64,000 bases of DNA from Acidocella aminolytica 101 = DSM 11237 (GTDB lineage: Bacteria > Pseudomonadota > Alphaproteobacteria > Acetobacterales > Acetobacteraceae): positions 1-64,000 of the forward strand of contig NZ_FQVJ01000005.1 in the NCBI RefSeq assembly GCF_900129125.1, read 5' to 3'. The stretch's first letter is position 1, and every line of letters starts with the position of its first letter. A program made the position numbers and the translations under genes. Shown here one piece after another: positions 55,086 to 64,000 of this stretch. The notes beneath the pieces are model-generated. The model did not search any database, was not told the DNA's origin, and saw only the letters and a list, made by a program, of their open reading frames with translations.

Positions 55086-56405
55086 ATGCAATGCCTTGAA
55101 CTGGCCTGGATAACGCCCTCCACGGCATTTCAGGCGTTGGCAGCCAAGGCCCCGCTGGTGTTTCTGGACAGTGCGGCAACGGGCGATCCCCGTGCCGTGA
55201 CCAGTTATATCGGGCTGGACCCGCTGGCCACGCTGCATCTGGATGATGCCAACGCCCTGCCCGCCTGGCTGGCCCACACCCGCCCGCAAGACGCAGCCTG
55301 CCCGCCCGCTTGGCCATTTGCCTTTAAAGGCGGGGCCATGGGGTTTCTGAGCTATGAGGCCGGGATGACCCGGATGGGCCTTGCCAGCCTGCACGCCGCT
55401 CCGCCCGACCTGCCCGCGGGCTGGTTCGGGATGTTCGATCTTGTACTGGGCTTCGACCATGCCGCCCGCCGCTGCTTTGCCCTGGCGGCGGACCGGCCCG
55501 GAGCCAGCGCCGCCGCGCGCCTCGCCGCCCCGGCTGCCCACCTGAGCGCTCCCCCGCCCGATTTTCCGCCCGTACCGCAGCTGGATTGGGCGGCAACGCT
55601 GGAACGGCCCGACTATGAGGCCAGGGTGGACAGGCTGCGCGCTTATATCCAGGCTGGCGACGTATTTCAGGCGAATTTCACCACCCGCTTCACCGCCTCG
55701 CGCCCCCCCGACTTCAACCCCGCCGCCTGTTACGCGGCTTTGCGTGCGCGCAGCCCCGCCCCGTTCGCCGCGTTTCTCGACACAGGCACGGGCGTAACGT
55801 TGTGCAGCGCCTCGCCGGAGCGGTTTCTCAGCCTGGATGCGGCGGGGCGGGTAGAAACAAGGCCGATTAAAGGTACCGCCCCGCGCGCCGCCACCCCCGC
55901 CGAGGACCAGGACAACGCCGCCGCCTTGCGCGCCAACCCCAAGGAGCGCGCGGAAAATCTGATGATCACCGATCTGCTGCGCAATGATCTCGGGCAGGTT
56001 TGCGCAATCGGCTCGGTAAGGGTGCCGGAATTATTCGCGGTCGAAAGCTACGCCCAGGCGCATCATCTGGTCTCCGCCGTCACCGGGCAACTGCGTGAAG
56101 GAGTGAGCGCAGCGGATTTGCTGCTGGCCTGCTTTCCAGGCGGGTCGATCACCGGGGCGCCGAAACACCGGGCGATGCAGATTATAAGTGAGCTGGAGAC
56201 CGGCCCGCGCGGCGCCTATTGCGGCAGTATCGTCTGGATAGGGGTGGATGGCGCGATGGACAGCTCCATCATTATCCGTACGCTGGTCGCCACGCCGAAA
56301 ACACTTTACGCCCAGGCGGGCGGCGGCATTACCTGGGACAGTGTACCCAGCGCGGAATATGAGGAGATGATGCTGAAACTCTCGCCTTTGATTGCCCATG
56401 GATGA
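55086..56405 (+). CDS. pabB: Aminodeoxychorismate synthase component I
   Basis: Makes 4-amino-4-deoxychorismate from chorismate and ammonia for folate synthesis. The 439-residue protein has the chorismate-binding domain with RPIKGTAPRA, LLRNDLGQVC, FPGGSITGAPKHRAM and a full C-terminus (GGGITWDSVPSAEYEE). The PIKGT lysine identifies PabB rather than TrpE. It is coupled to pabC (ATGGATGA). The glutaminase partner PabA is not in the window. Confidence 0.9.
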   Translation: MQCLELAWITPSTAFQALAAKAPLVFLDSAATGDPRAVTSYIGLDPLATLHLDDANALPAWLAHTRPQDAACPPAWPFAFKGGAMGFLSYEAGMTRMGLASLHAAPPDLPAGWFGMFDLVLGFDHAARRCFALAADRPGASAAARLAAPAAHLSAPPPDFPPVPQLDWAATLERPDYEARVDRLRAYIQAGDVFQANFTTRFTASRPPDFNPAACYAALRARSPAPFAAFLDTGTGVTLCSASPERFLSLDAAGRVETRPIKGTAPRAATPAEDQDNAAALRANPKERAENLMITDLLRNDLGQVCAIGSVRVPELFAVESYAQAHHLVSAVTGQLREGVSAADLLLACFPGGSITGAPKHRAMQIISELETGPRGAYCGSIVWIGVDGAMDSSIIIRTLVATPKTLYAQAGGGITWDSVPSAEYEEMMLKLSPLIAHG

Positions 56406-57189
56406 GTTGGTCTGGCTGAACGGCCAGCTCATCCCCGCCGTCGAGGCGCTGATTCCCGCCTCGGATCGCGGGTTTACGCTCGGCGACGGGCTATTTGAGA
56501 CGCTGTGCCTGCAAGGCGGCGTGGTACGGGATGTTCCCGCCCATTTCGCCCGGCTGGCCGCCGGGGCAAAGCTATTGCGGCTACCCTTGCCGTTCCATGC
56601 CGCCGCCATGGACGCGATTCTGACCGAAACCGCCGCCGCCAACCATCTGACCGAAGGCGGGTTGCGCCTGACCGTGACACGCGGCACCGGCCCGCGCGGC
56701 CTGCTGCCGCCGACATCCCCCCACCCCACAGTGCTGGTCAGCGCCTTTGCACCACCTTCCCGCGCGGCGACGGTGGGCGCCATTATCGCCACCTGCGTCG
56801 CGCGGGATGAAGCGTCGCCGCTTTCCCAGGTGAAAGTGCTGAATTATCTTCCGAACATTTTGGCGCGGCTGGAAGCGCAGGAGCGCGGCGCGGAGGAAGC
56901 TCTGCTACTCAACCGCGCCGGACGGGTGGCGGGGGCGACCATCGGCAATCTCTTACTCAAATCCGGCAGCATCTGGCTGACCCCGCCGGTGACGGAGGGC
57001 GCGCTGCCCGGCATCCGTCGCGCCCGGCTGCTGGCCAGCGGCAAGGTGAAGGAAGCGCCCATAGACCAGGACGCGCTGCGCAACGCCACGGCCTTGTGCG
57101 TCAGCAATGTGCTGACACTGCGACCGATTATTGCGCTGGACGGCGCGGCCCTGCCCGCCGAGCCCGCCGGGGAGTTGGCCGGGCTTTAG
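56398..57189 (+). CDS. pabC: Aminodeoxychorismate lyase
   Basis: Class IV PLP enzyme that splits aminodeoxychorismate into p-aminobenzoate and pyruvate. The 263-residue protein has the fold type IV core with SDRGFTLGDGLFETLC and the PLP lysine in SQVKVLNYLPN. The branched-chain aminotransferase relatives share this fold, but the pabB neighbour makes PabC most likely. Its ATG at 56398 overlaps the pabB stop. Confidence 0.88.
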   Translation: MDELVWLNGQLIPAVEALIPASDRGFTLGDGLFETLCLQGGVVRDVPAHFARLAAGAKLLRLPLPFHAAAMDAILTETAAANHLTEGGLRLTVTRGTGPRGLLPPTSPHPTVLVSAFAPPSRAATVGAIIATCVARDEASPLSQVKVLNYLPNILARLEAQERGAEEALLLNRAGRVAGATIGNLLLKSGSIWLTPPVTEGALPGIRRARLLASGKVKEAPIDQDALRNATALCVSNVLTLRPIIALDGAALPAEPAGELAGL

Positions 57190-58904
57190 GCGACCAACTC
57201 GAACTTATCAACGTCCACCACGCCCATATCGGTGATCTTGAGATGCGGGATCACCGGCAATGGCATGAAGGCCAGATGTAGGAACGGCTCGGCCAGCGGG
57301 CAACCCATCTGGCTCGTGGCTTGGCGGAGCGCTTGAAGTTCGTCCCGCACAGTCTCGGCGGATTTAACGGACATCAGCCCCGCCATGCGCAGCGGCAACT
57401 CGCCCACCACCTGCCCGTTCGACACCGCGACAAACCCGCCCCCGAGTTCAATCAACCGGTTCACCGCCAGCGCCATCTGTGCCTCATCTGTGCCGGTGAC
57501 GCAGACATTATGGCTGTCATGCCCGACCGAGGAGGCCAGCGCGCCATTTTTGAAGCCAAATCCCTTCACGAACCCGCGCCCAATATTGCGGTTTTTGCCA
57601 TGCCGGGCCAGCACCGCAATTTTCAGCACATCATTCTCAAGATCCACCTGACGGCGGCCATTCTGGTAAGGCAGCGTCATAGTGAGGTGACGGGTGACGA
57701 TCTGGTCCCGCTCGATCCCGATGACGGCGGTGGTGGGGCCTGAGGCGGGGACAATGAAATCTTCCGCGCTCACCGGGTCAAGCTTCATGCTGTTCAGCCC
57801 CACAAAAGCGGGGATGTTGCGGGCGGCGAAGTCGATCTCGTCCACAAGCCGCCCGCCTGCGATCACACGCTTGACCGCGCAGCTTTCCAGATCTTCCAGC
57901 AGAACAATGTCCGCACGCTGGCCTGGGGCGATCAGCCCACGGTCCCGCAGGCCAAACCCGCGCGCGGCAGCATAAGACACCGCGCGGTAGGCATGGAGCA
58001 TTGGCACGCCGGAGGCGATGGCCTTGCGGACGAGATAGTCCAGATGCCCCTCGGCAAAAATATCCAGCGGATTGCGGTCATCCGTGCAGAAGGAGCATTG
58101 CAGCGAGGTTTCTGGCGTGAGGACGGGGCTGAGCGTGCGGACATCGCGCGTGACCGTGCCTTCGCGGATTAACAGATGCATGCCCTTACGCAGCTTTTCC
58201 CATGCTTCCGGCAGAGAGGTTGTTTCATGACAATTGCGAATGCCGCAGGAGAGATAGGCATTGAGATCGCGCCCTGAAAGTTTGGGTGCGTGACCATCTA
58301 TATGCTCACCGGAGAAAGCGTAGAGTTTTTCCATCACCACGGGGTCTTTATGCAAAACGCCAGGGAAATTCATGAACTCCGCGAGGCCCAGCACTTTCGG
58401 GTGACTAAGATAAGGCAGCAGGTCCCCAGCGCGCAGCTCAGCGCCTGAGGTTTCCATGCCCGTGGCGGGCACGCAGGAGGAAAGCTGCACCCGCAGATCC
58501 ATGGCTAAGACCGAGGCGGAATTTGCGAAATAGGAAAGCCCTTCAGTACCCAGCACGTTGCAGATTTCATGCGGATCACAGATGGCGGTAGTGGTGCCGC
58601 GTGGCAGCACGATGCGGTCAAACTCTGAAGGGGCGACCAGCGTGGATTCGCAATGGACATGCGTGTCGATAAAGCCCGGCACGGCGATGAGCCCGCGCCC
58701 ATCTATCTCGCGCACGCCGTCATAGTTCTCATATGTGCCGATGATGCGGTTGCCGGATATGGCGATGTCACTCTGGGCGATTTCACCAGTGACAAGATTC
58801 AAGAATTTTGCGCCCTTAATGACAAGATCAGCCTTTGTGCGGCCAATAGCTTGGTCAATACAGCGCTCAAGGAAGCCCGGAGGCAGTTTGCTGTTCTTCT
58901 CCAT
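57186..58904 (-). CDS. ade: Adenine deaminase
   Basis: Converts adenine to hypoxanthine and ammonia in purine salvage. The 572-residue amidohydrolase has the metal site motif DTHVHCEST, CDPHEICNV, the HIDGHAPKLSGRDLNAYLSCG segment and a C-terminal domain with ASSVGHDSHNVCVTG, all typical of the AdeC family. It is convergent with pabC (four-base overlap). Confidence 0.93.
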   Translation of the reverse strand: MEKNSKLPPGFLERCIDQAIGRTKADLVIKGAKFLNLVTGEIAQSDIAISGNRIIGTYENYDGVREIDGRGLIAVPGFIDTHVHCESTLVAPSEFDRIVLPRGTTTAICDPHEICNVLGTEGLSYFANSASVLAMDLRVQLSSCVPATGMETSGAELRAGDLLPYLSHPKVLGLAEFMNFPGVLHKDPVVMEKLYAFSGEHIDGHAPKLSGRDLNAYLSCGIRNCHETTSLPEAWEKLRKGMHLLIREGTVTRDVRTLSPVLTPETSLQCSFCTDDRNPLDIFAEGHLDYLVRKAIASGVPMLHAYRAVSYAAARGFGLRDRGLIAPGQRADIVLLEDLESCAVKRVIAGGRLVDEIDFAARNIPAFVGLNSMKLDPVSAEDFIVPASGPTTAVIGIERDQIVTRHLTMTLPYQNGRRQVDLENDVLKIAVLARHGKNRNIGRGFVKGFGFKNGALASSVGHDSHNVCVTGTDEAQMALAVNRLIELGGGFVAVSNGQVVGELPLRMAGLMSVKSAETVRDELQALRQATSQMGCPLAEPFLHLAFMPLPVIPHLKITDMGVVDVDKFELVA

Positions 58905-59470
58905 GACCCATGATACAGATTCGGCGATGAGGGGCCAGAGAAAATTTCACGGTTTGGTGATCGGACGTGGGTTCCGGCAATGTTCCACGTGGAGCAGGGT
59001 TGAAGAATTTAGAGAGGAATGACGCATTATACGCTGATGACGAAAGAGTTTGATTTTTCAAGAAACTTTTCGACATGATTGTGGTTTGAGTTGGCAATAA
59101 TATGTTCATGGAGAAAGGGGGATTGGCTGTGCTTTGAATGGCGATTTTTTGGGGGGAAAGCAGTCTGTCTTGTCCTGGGCGAGAAAGACGTGAAACCCGA
59201 CAATCTTGCGGCGCAAGCTTTCATCCTGCTCATGTTGACGTTGCACAGCAGAGTCGTCCCTTCTGAGTGGCAAGGCTTCTGCGCGGAATAGGGGGCCTCC
59301 TGGTCTAATTACTCGTCTGCCTGAACTGTCCGTGATGCACCCTGCAAGTGCTAGGTTGCTAGGATGGCTCCCCCGACGATGAGGAACGCGGTCATACCCA
59401 AAGTTACCGTGGCGACGGCCTTTCCTGCTAGAACCAACAGTAAGGTCGAGATGAGGGGGGCCAGATAAGA
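58905..59470. other. Region without a supported gene
   Basis: About 565 bases after adenine deaminase hold no ORF with both a start signal and recognisable sequence. The part from 58905 to 59120 is lower in GC than its surroundings and contains the palindrome CCACGTGG near 58985, which may belong to the ade promoter. From 59120 on, the sequence looks like decayed insertion debris. Confidence 0.5.
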
Positions 59471-59752
59471 AGGTCTGGCCTGCGGGCTGCATGGGGTTGA
59501 GCGCCTGATGCGTGAGAATGGCTATCGGGCACGGCCGAAGCGCCGGGCCAAGCCGAAGGACGAGGGCGAGCGTGCAGTGATCGCCGATAATATCCTCGAC
59601 CGGGATTTTGCGGCCACCCGGCCAAACCAGAAATGGCTGGCCGACTTCACCTATATTTGGACCGCCGAAGGATGGCTGTATGTGACTGCGGTTCTGGACC
59701 TTTTCTCCCGGCGCATCGTTGGCTGGTCGATGAAGGCAACCCGTCATTCATA
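59471..59752 (+). pseudogene. IS3-type transposase (orfB) fragment
   Basis: The plus strand encodes LHGVERLMRENGYRARPKRR, then ATRPNQKWLADFTYIWTAEG and LYVTAVLDLFSRRIVGWSMK, the HTH_21 end and first DDE aspartate region of an IS3-family orfB. The frame ends at 59752 right after the motif, so the remaining catalytic part is missing. It is a remnant. An antisense ORF at 59106-59747 overlaps it and is a shadow. Confidence 0.8.
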
Positions 59753-60008
59753 GGGATGCCGTACGACAATGCGCTGCCATTTCTGGTCGCTCTCAGTCTG
59801 AGCAGGGGTATCGGGATAACAGACATCAGTATGCAATTATCTGAGCTCTTTTTTGAAGATAGTATTGAAAAATAATGATTTCTTCTGTCGACCAGAAGTA
59901 CCCCCATGGCTATGAGAAGCATGCACGCCCAAACATTGCCACGTGTTATAGTTTGTGCCAAAGACCTATCGATAATCTCTAAGCCGTCATCACGTGTGAG
60001 GTTCTACT

Positions 60009-60284
60009 TTGCCTACTCGTCGCTTCTTAATTCGCCGTGGTGCCTTAGCCCTTACTTCAGTTGCCGCGTTGAGCCTGGCAAGCAGCCGGTCTGCGGAGGC
60101 AGACACCATGATGTCCAAACAAGCGGCTGCCTACCAAGACCAACCGAATGATGGAAAGCGGTGTTCCGCCTGCTGCATGTTTGTGCCTGGCGATCCCTCT
60201 CACTGCACCATGATTAGCGGCGTCATCAGTTCGCATGGTTGGTGCAAGTTCTGGGAGGCTGGCCCCAACGACACCTGTAGCTGA
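60009..60284 (+). CDS. High-potential iron-sulfur protein (HiPIP)
   Basis: A small periplasmic electron carrier with one 4Fe-4S cluster. The 91-residue product has a twin-arginine signal (TRRFLIRRGALALTSVAALS) and the HiPIP core AAYQDQPNDGKRCSACCMF, HCTMISGVISSHGWCKFW. Four cluster cysteines fit CSAC, HC and GWC; an additional cysteine follows the first pair. It starts with TTG at 60009, behind GTGAGGT. Such proteins feed electrons to photosynthetic or iron-oxidation chains in other bacteria; the partner here is unknown. It lies among mobile-element remnants. Confidence 0.85.
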   Translation: MPTRRFLIRRGALALTSVAALSLASSRSAEADTMMSKQAAAYQDQPNDGKRCSACCMFVPGDPSHCTMISGVISSHGWCKFWEAGPNDTCS

Positions 60285-60343
60285 TACCACGTGCGGCCTG
60301 CCACTATTCCTGCTTGGCGTGATTAACTTTCTCCAAGCGCCGT

Positions 60344-60544
60344 TCAGCGATTGAGCAACCAAACCACAAATGAAAGCACCAGACTAACGACGACGCAGCT
60401 CGTGATGGGGAAGTAAAACGAGAAACGTTCGCTGCGAATAGAGATATCCCCAGGGGGATGCGCAAGGCCAAGCCTGCCAGGCCACGGCCATAGCAGACCG
60501 GCAGCAAGCAAGAGGGCGCCTAGGACAATTACGAAAAGCCCCAT
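60344..60544 (-). CDS. DUF2905 small membrane protein
   Basis: The 66-residue protein has two membrane helices and the family pattern: VIVLGALLLAAGLLWPW, RLGLAHPPGDISIRSERFSF and YFPITSCVVVSLVLSF. DUF2905 is conserved but uncharacterised; genes of this family are often near Holliday-junction or cell-wall genes, not here. It is convergent with the HiPIP gene. Confidence 0.85.
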   Translation of the reverse strand: MGLFVIVLGALLLAAGLLWPWPGRLGLAHPPGDISIRSERFSFYFPITSCVVVSLVLSFVVWLLNR

Positions 60545-60978
60545 GGTGCTTTCTCATCACGACTTGAACTGCGCATTGCCAGCGCCCAGTCGGGCGCCGC
60601 TGCGATCACCGGTTGAGGGCAAGCTGGATGGCGGGCGTCCACGGTATGTCCGTATCCAGAAACGAGGGGCTCAAGCTTCTACGACCGCTTTTGGGCGCAA
60701 GCGGAGGCGTTCGATCAACGCCAACGAATGACCGGTCTTGGTATTCGCGGCGTTGCCTTCCTATGTCTGGGTGGGGTCGATCACCGGACCAAAATTCCGA
60801 GCAGGTTCTGCGACTGAGTTTGATATGATTAGAGTTTGAAGAATCGACTGCATCGAACCAACGGAAAAATACGAAGCCTCACCGATACCGGGTGGTTGCC
60901 TGACTGATGCGTAACAGCATTAGCCAACCAGGGATTATTCTGCCGCTGGATTGACGCCTGCAAAGAGACCAGTACTCC
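60545..60978. other. Region without a supported gene
   Basis: About 430 bases between DUF2905 and ftsY contain only short overlapping frames on both strands without ribosome binding sites or family motifs. Nothing recognisable was seen; it may be decayed insertion debris. Confidence 0.5.
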
Positions 60979-61899
60979 TTACCCTCCCACTAGCGCCTTA
61001 GCGAATTCCGTCGCGTCAAACGGGCGCAGATCCGCAATCTGTTCGCCCGTGCCAACGGCGTGAATGGGAAGGCCGTATTTTTCCGCCAGGGCCACCACGA
61101 TGCCGCCGCGGGCGGAACCGTCAAGCTTGGTGACAATCAGGCCGTTCAGGTCCACCATCTCCTTGAAAATACCCACCTGCGTCACCGCATTCTGGCCGGT
61201 GGTGGCGTCCAGGGTCAGCAGCGTGGCGTGCGGGGCGGTGGGGTCCAGCTTGCGGATCACGCGGATGATCTTCCGCAGCTCCTCCATCAAGGCAGTTTTG
61301 TTGTGCAGTCGCCCGGCGGTGTCGATCAGCAGCACATCCGCCCCGGTTTTCTGGGCGCGGCTCAGCGCGTCATGCGCCAGGGAGGCCGGGTCTGTGTTGG
61401 CGGGGGCGGTGACAACCTCGCACCCCGCGCGCTGCCCCCAGACCTGCAGCTGCTCCACCGCTGCGGCGCGGAAGGTGTCGCCCGCCGCCAGCATCGGCGT
61501 CAGGCCCTGCTCACGGTATACCGAGGCCAGCTTGCCAACGGTGGTGGTTTTACCCGCGCCATTCACGCCCACCATCAGGATCACGTAAGGCTTGTGGGCG
61601 CGGTCCAGCTCAAGCGGCGTGGCCACAGGGGTGAGCACCTCGGCGATTTCCGCCGCCAGTGTCTCGCGCACTTCCTCGTCCGTGACCTCCTTGCCAAAGC
61701 GCGTGGAGCGGAAGCCTTTGATGATCCGCGCCGCCACGGCGGGGCCAAGGTCAGCGGCGATCAGCTGGTCCTCCAGCTCCTCCAGCGCCTCATCATCCAG
61801 CTTGCGCTTGGTGAACACGCCCGTGATGCCGCCAGTTATCTTGGCAGCCGAACGGGAAAGCCCGGTTTTCAGCCGGGAGAAAAACGAGGATACAGCCAT
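60979..61899 (-). CDS. ftsY: Signal recognition particle receptor FtsY
   Basis: Docks SRP-ribosome complexes at the membrane. The 306-residue protein has the N domain and the GTPase G domain with GVNGAGKTTTVGKLA, DTFRAAAVEQLQVW, LIDTAGRLHNK and TKLDGSARGG. It lacks the long acidic A domain found in E. coli, as is common in alphaproteobacteria. It begins three bases after the dapF stop. Confidence 0.95.
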   Translation of the reverse strand: MAVSSFFSRLKTGLSRSAAKITGGITGVFTKRKLDDEALEELEDQLIAADLGPAVAARIIKGFRSTRFGKEVTDEEVRETLAAEIAEVLTPVATPLELDRAHKPYVILMVGVNGAGKTTTVGKLASVYREQGLTPMLAAGDTFRAAAVEQLQVWGQRAGCEVVTAPANTDPASLAHDALSRAQKTGADVLLIDTAGRLHNKTALMEELRKIIRVIRKLDPTAPHATLLTLDATTGQNAVTQVGIFKEMVDLNGLIVTKLDGSARGGIVVALAEKYGLPIHAVGTGEQIADLRPFDATEFAKALVGG

Positions 61900-61902
61900 G
61901 TT

Positions 61903-62721
61903 TTAAAAAATTCCGGGCAATTCGCCAGCGAAGGCGGTCTCGGCGGGGCCACGCATTAGCACATGGCCGTTTTCCGCCCAGGTGATCAACAATTCACCGC
62001 CATCCATCTCCACCACCGCCATGCGGCCGGTCAGCCCCCTGCGGTGCGCGTTCACCAGCGTGGCGCAAGCGCCGGAGCCGCAGGCCAGCGTGAGCCCGGC
62101 GCCGCGCTCCCACACGCGTAAGCGGACGCGGGAGGTGCTGTCGATCCGCGCGAAGCCGATATTGGCTCGCTCAGGGAAGATGCGGTTTTTCTCCAGCATA
62201 GGGCCGATGGTCTCGATCGGCAGATGGGTGAAATCGTCGATGAAGAAGGTTGCGTGCGGGTTGCCCATGGAGCACGCCGCCGGGTCGGAGACCGGCCCCA
62301 GGCTCAAAGGCAGATGCAGCGTGTCATACGGACCGGAGAGCGGCACATCGCCCCATTCCAGATGCGGCGGGCCCATATCCACCTCAACCAGGCCCGGCCC
62401 CAGAATTTCAGCCACCAGCAGCCCGGCGACGGTACGGATTTTAACCCATTGCGCGCCGGATTCCTCAGCCAGCAGAGCGGCCACGCAGCGTGTAGCATTG
62501 CCGCAGGCGCCGCTCTCGGAGCCGTCTGAATTCAGAATCCGCATGAACGCATCAGCACCGGCGTCATCGGACTCGATGATGACAAGCTGGTCACACCCAA
62601 CGCCCCGCCGCCGGTCGGCAATGTGGCGCACGGCCTCCGGCGCCAGGGCCAGCTTGGCGACGCGAGCATCCAGCACCACAAAGTCGTTACCGGCGCCATG
62701 CATTTTCAGAAAAGGCAGCAT
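61903..62721 (-). CDS. dapF: Diaminopimelate epimerase
   Basis: Converts LL- to meso-diaminopimelate for lysine and peptidoglycan synthesis. The 272-residue protein has both catalytic cysteine motifs, [10 protein letters not shown] and [11 protein letters not shown], and the substrate loop [11 protein letters not shown]. It lies between mreB and ftsY on the same strand, so all three may be co-transcribed. Confidence 0.95.
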   Translation of the reverse strand: MLPFLKMHGAGNDFVVLDARVAKLALAPEAVRHIADRRRGVGCDQLVIIESDDAGADAFMRILNSDGSESGACGNATRCVAALLAEESGAQWVKIRTVAGLLVAEILGPGLVEVDMGPPHLEWGDVPLSGPYDTLHLPLSLGPVSDPAACSMGNPHATFFIDDFTHLPIETIGPMLEKNRIFPERANIGFARIDSTSRVRLRVWERGAGLTLACGSGACATLVNAHRRGLTGRMAVVEMDGGELLITWAENGHVLMRGPAETAFAGELPGIF

Positions 62722-62773
62722 GGCCCTTCCTTACCCTGCCCAGCAAGGCGGCGCAAAGGCCGCCACGCGGGAT

Positions 62774-63838
<1,065 letters not shown>

Positions 63839-63990
63839 TTATTCTCCACGCCCCCGCGCGTGGAGTCTGGCCGCTGGCCTTACAGCCCGTTCAGCCTTGG
63901 GGCAAGGGTCTCAATCAAGCCCTTCATTCGCCATATTTGCCGGTCCATAACGAGGAAATCAGGGAATACTGAATCATCAAGGAGATACAC

Positions 63991-64000
63991 GTGAAAAGAA
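63991..64000 (+). CDS. Possible gene start at the right edge
   Basis: AAGGAGA lies six bases before GTG at 63991, which is followed by lysine and arginine codons before the window ends. It looks like the beginning of a coding region divergent from mreB. Nothing else can be said. Confidence 0.35.

Noticed and set aside
58980-58992. The palindrome CCACGTGG near 58985 as a regulator site
   Set aside because: Short GC palindromes of this kind are frequent in such a genome; no second copy or other support was seen.
59106-59747. A 213-residue minus-strand frame
   Set aside because: It is mostly antisense to the IS3-type fragment and lacks a start signal or family similarity.
59647-59961. A 104-residue minus-strand frame with a hydrophobic N-terminus
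   Set aside because: It would start with TTG without a good ribosome binding site and runs antisense into the IS3 remnant; not supported.

Overview
The window looks like a chromosomal segment of a GC-rich, motile alphaproteobacterium. ChvI-ChvG next to pckA, a NodT-type efflux pump, polyhydroxyalkanoate synthase, the ScfR-type regulator and a Tat-exported HiPIP suggest the Acetobacteraceae, perhaps an Acidocella- or Acidiphilium-like acidophile. That placement rests on gene content recalled from memory, not on a search. I found no rRNA, tRNA or CRISPR array.

Layout. 1-640: an IS630-type transposase fragment lying against a broken IS1182-type transposase at a CTAG site. 722-4789: a flagellar filament operon (flagellin, FliD, FliS, FlgM, FlgN), all on the minus strand. 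5040-5600: a badly decayed IS256-type transposase. 5692-9880: housekeeping metabolism (GlpX, homoserine dehydrogenase, an AlaC-like aminotransferase, a lipoprotein). 9984-18550: PhaC, a chemoreceptor, a glycosyltransferase, a SulP transporter with a universal stress protein, endonuclease III and uracil phosphoribosyltransferase. 18558-23118: ChvG/ChvI divergent from a HugZ-like protein and PEP carboxykinase. 23214-28237: an acyltransferase, TlyA, an ScfR-type regulator, a 71-residue ORF with a strong ribosome binding site, Aat and an exported protein.

28372-38135 is the most interesting region. It encodes an NCS1-type permease, aliphatic amidase AmiE, a dead IS5-type insertion, FmdB, formamidase FmdA, an 1127-residue protein that joins a paralogue of the same permease to a hybrid histidine kinase, and a LuxR-type response regulator. 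I read it as an amide uptake, hydrolysis and sensing module in which a copy of the transporter serves as the sensory domain. Permease and sensor also share an eight-cysteine tail with identical spacing.

38132-39633: a two-gene ABC importer without a binding protein. 39679-46340: an RND efflux system with a divergent TetR regulator and a candidate operator. 46598-50645: a GntR regulator, MFS permease and quinone-linked D-lactate dehydrogenase, probably a lactate module. 50650-54071: surface polysaccharide genes (an O-antigen-ligase-like protein and two glycosyltransferases). 54116-58904: a COG0523 GTPase, PabB, PabC and adenine deaminase. 58905-60978: a low-density stretch with an IS3-type fragment, a HiPIP and a DUF2905 membrane protein. 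60979-63811: FtsY, DapF and MreB. A ribosome binding site and GTG at the right edge suggest another gene running off the window.
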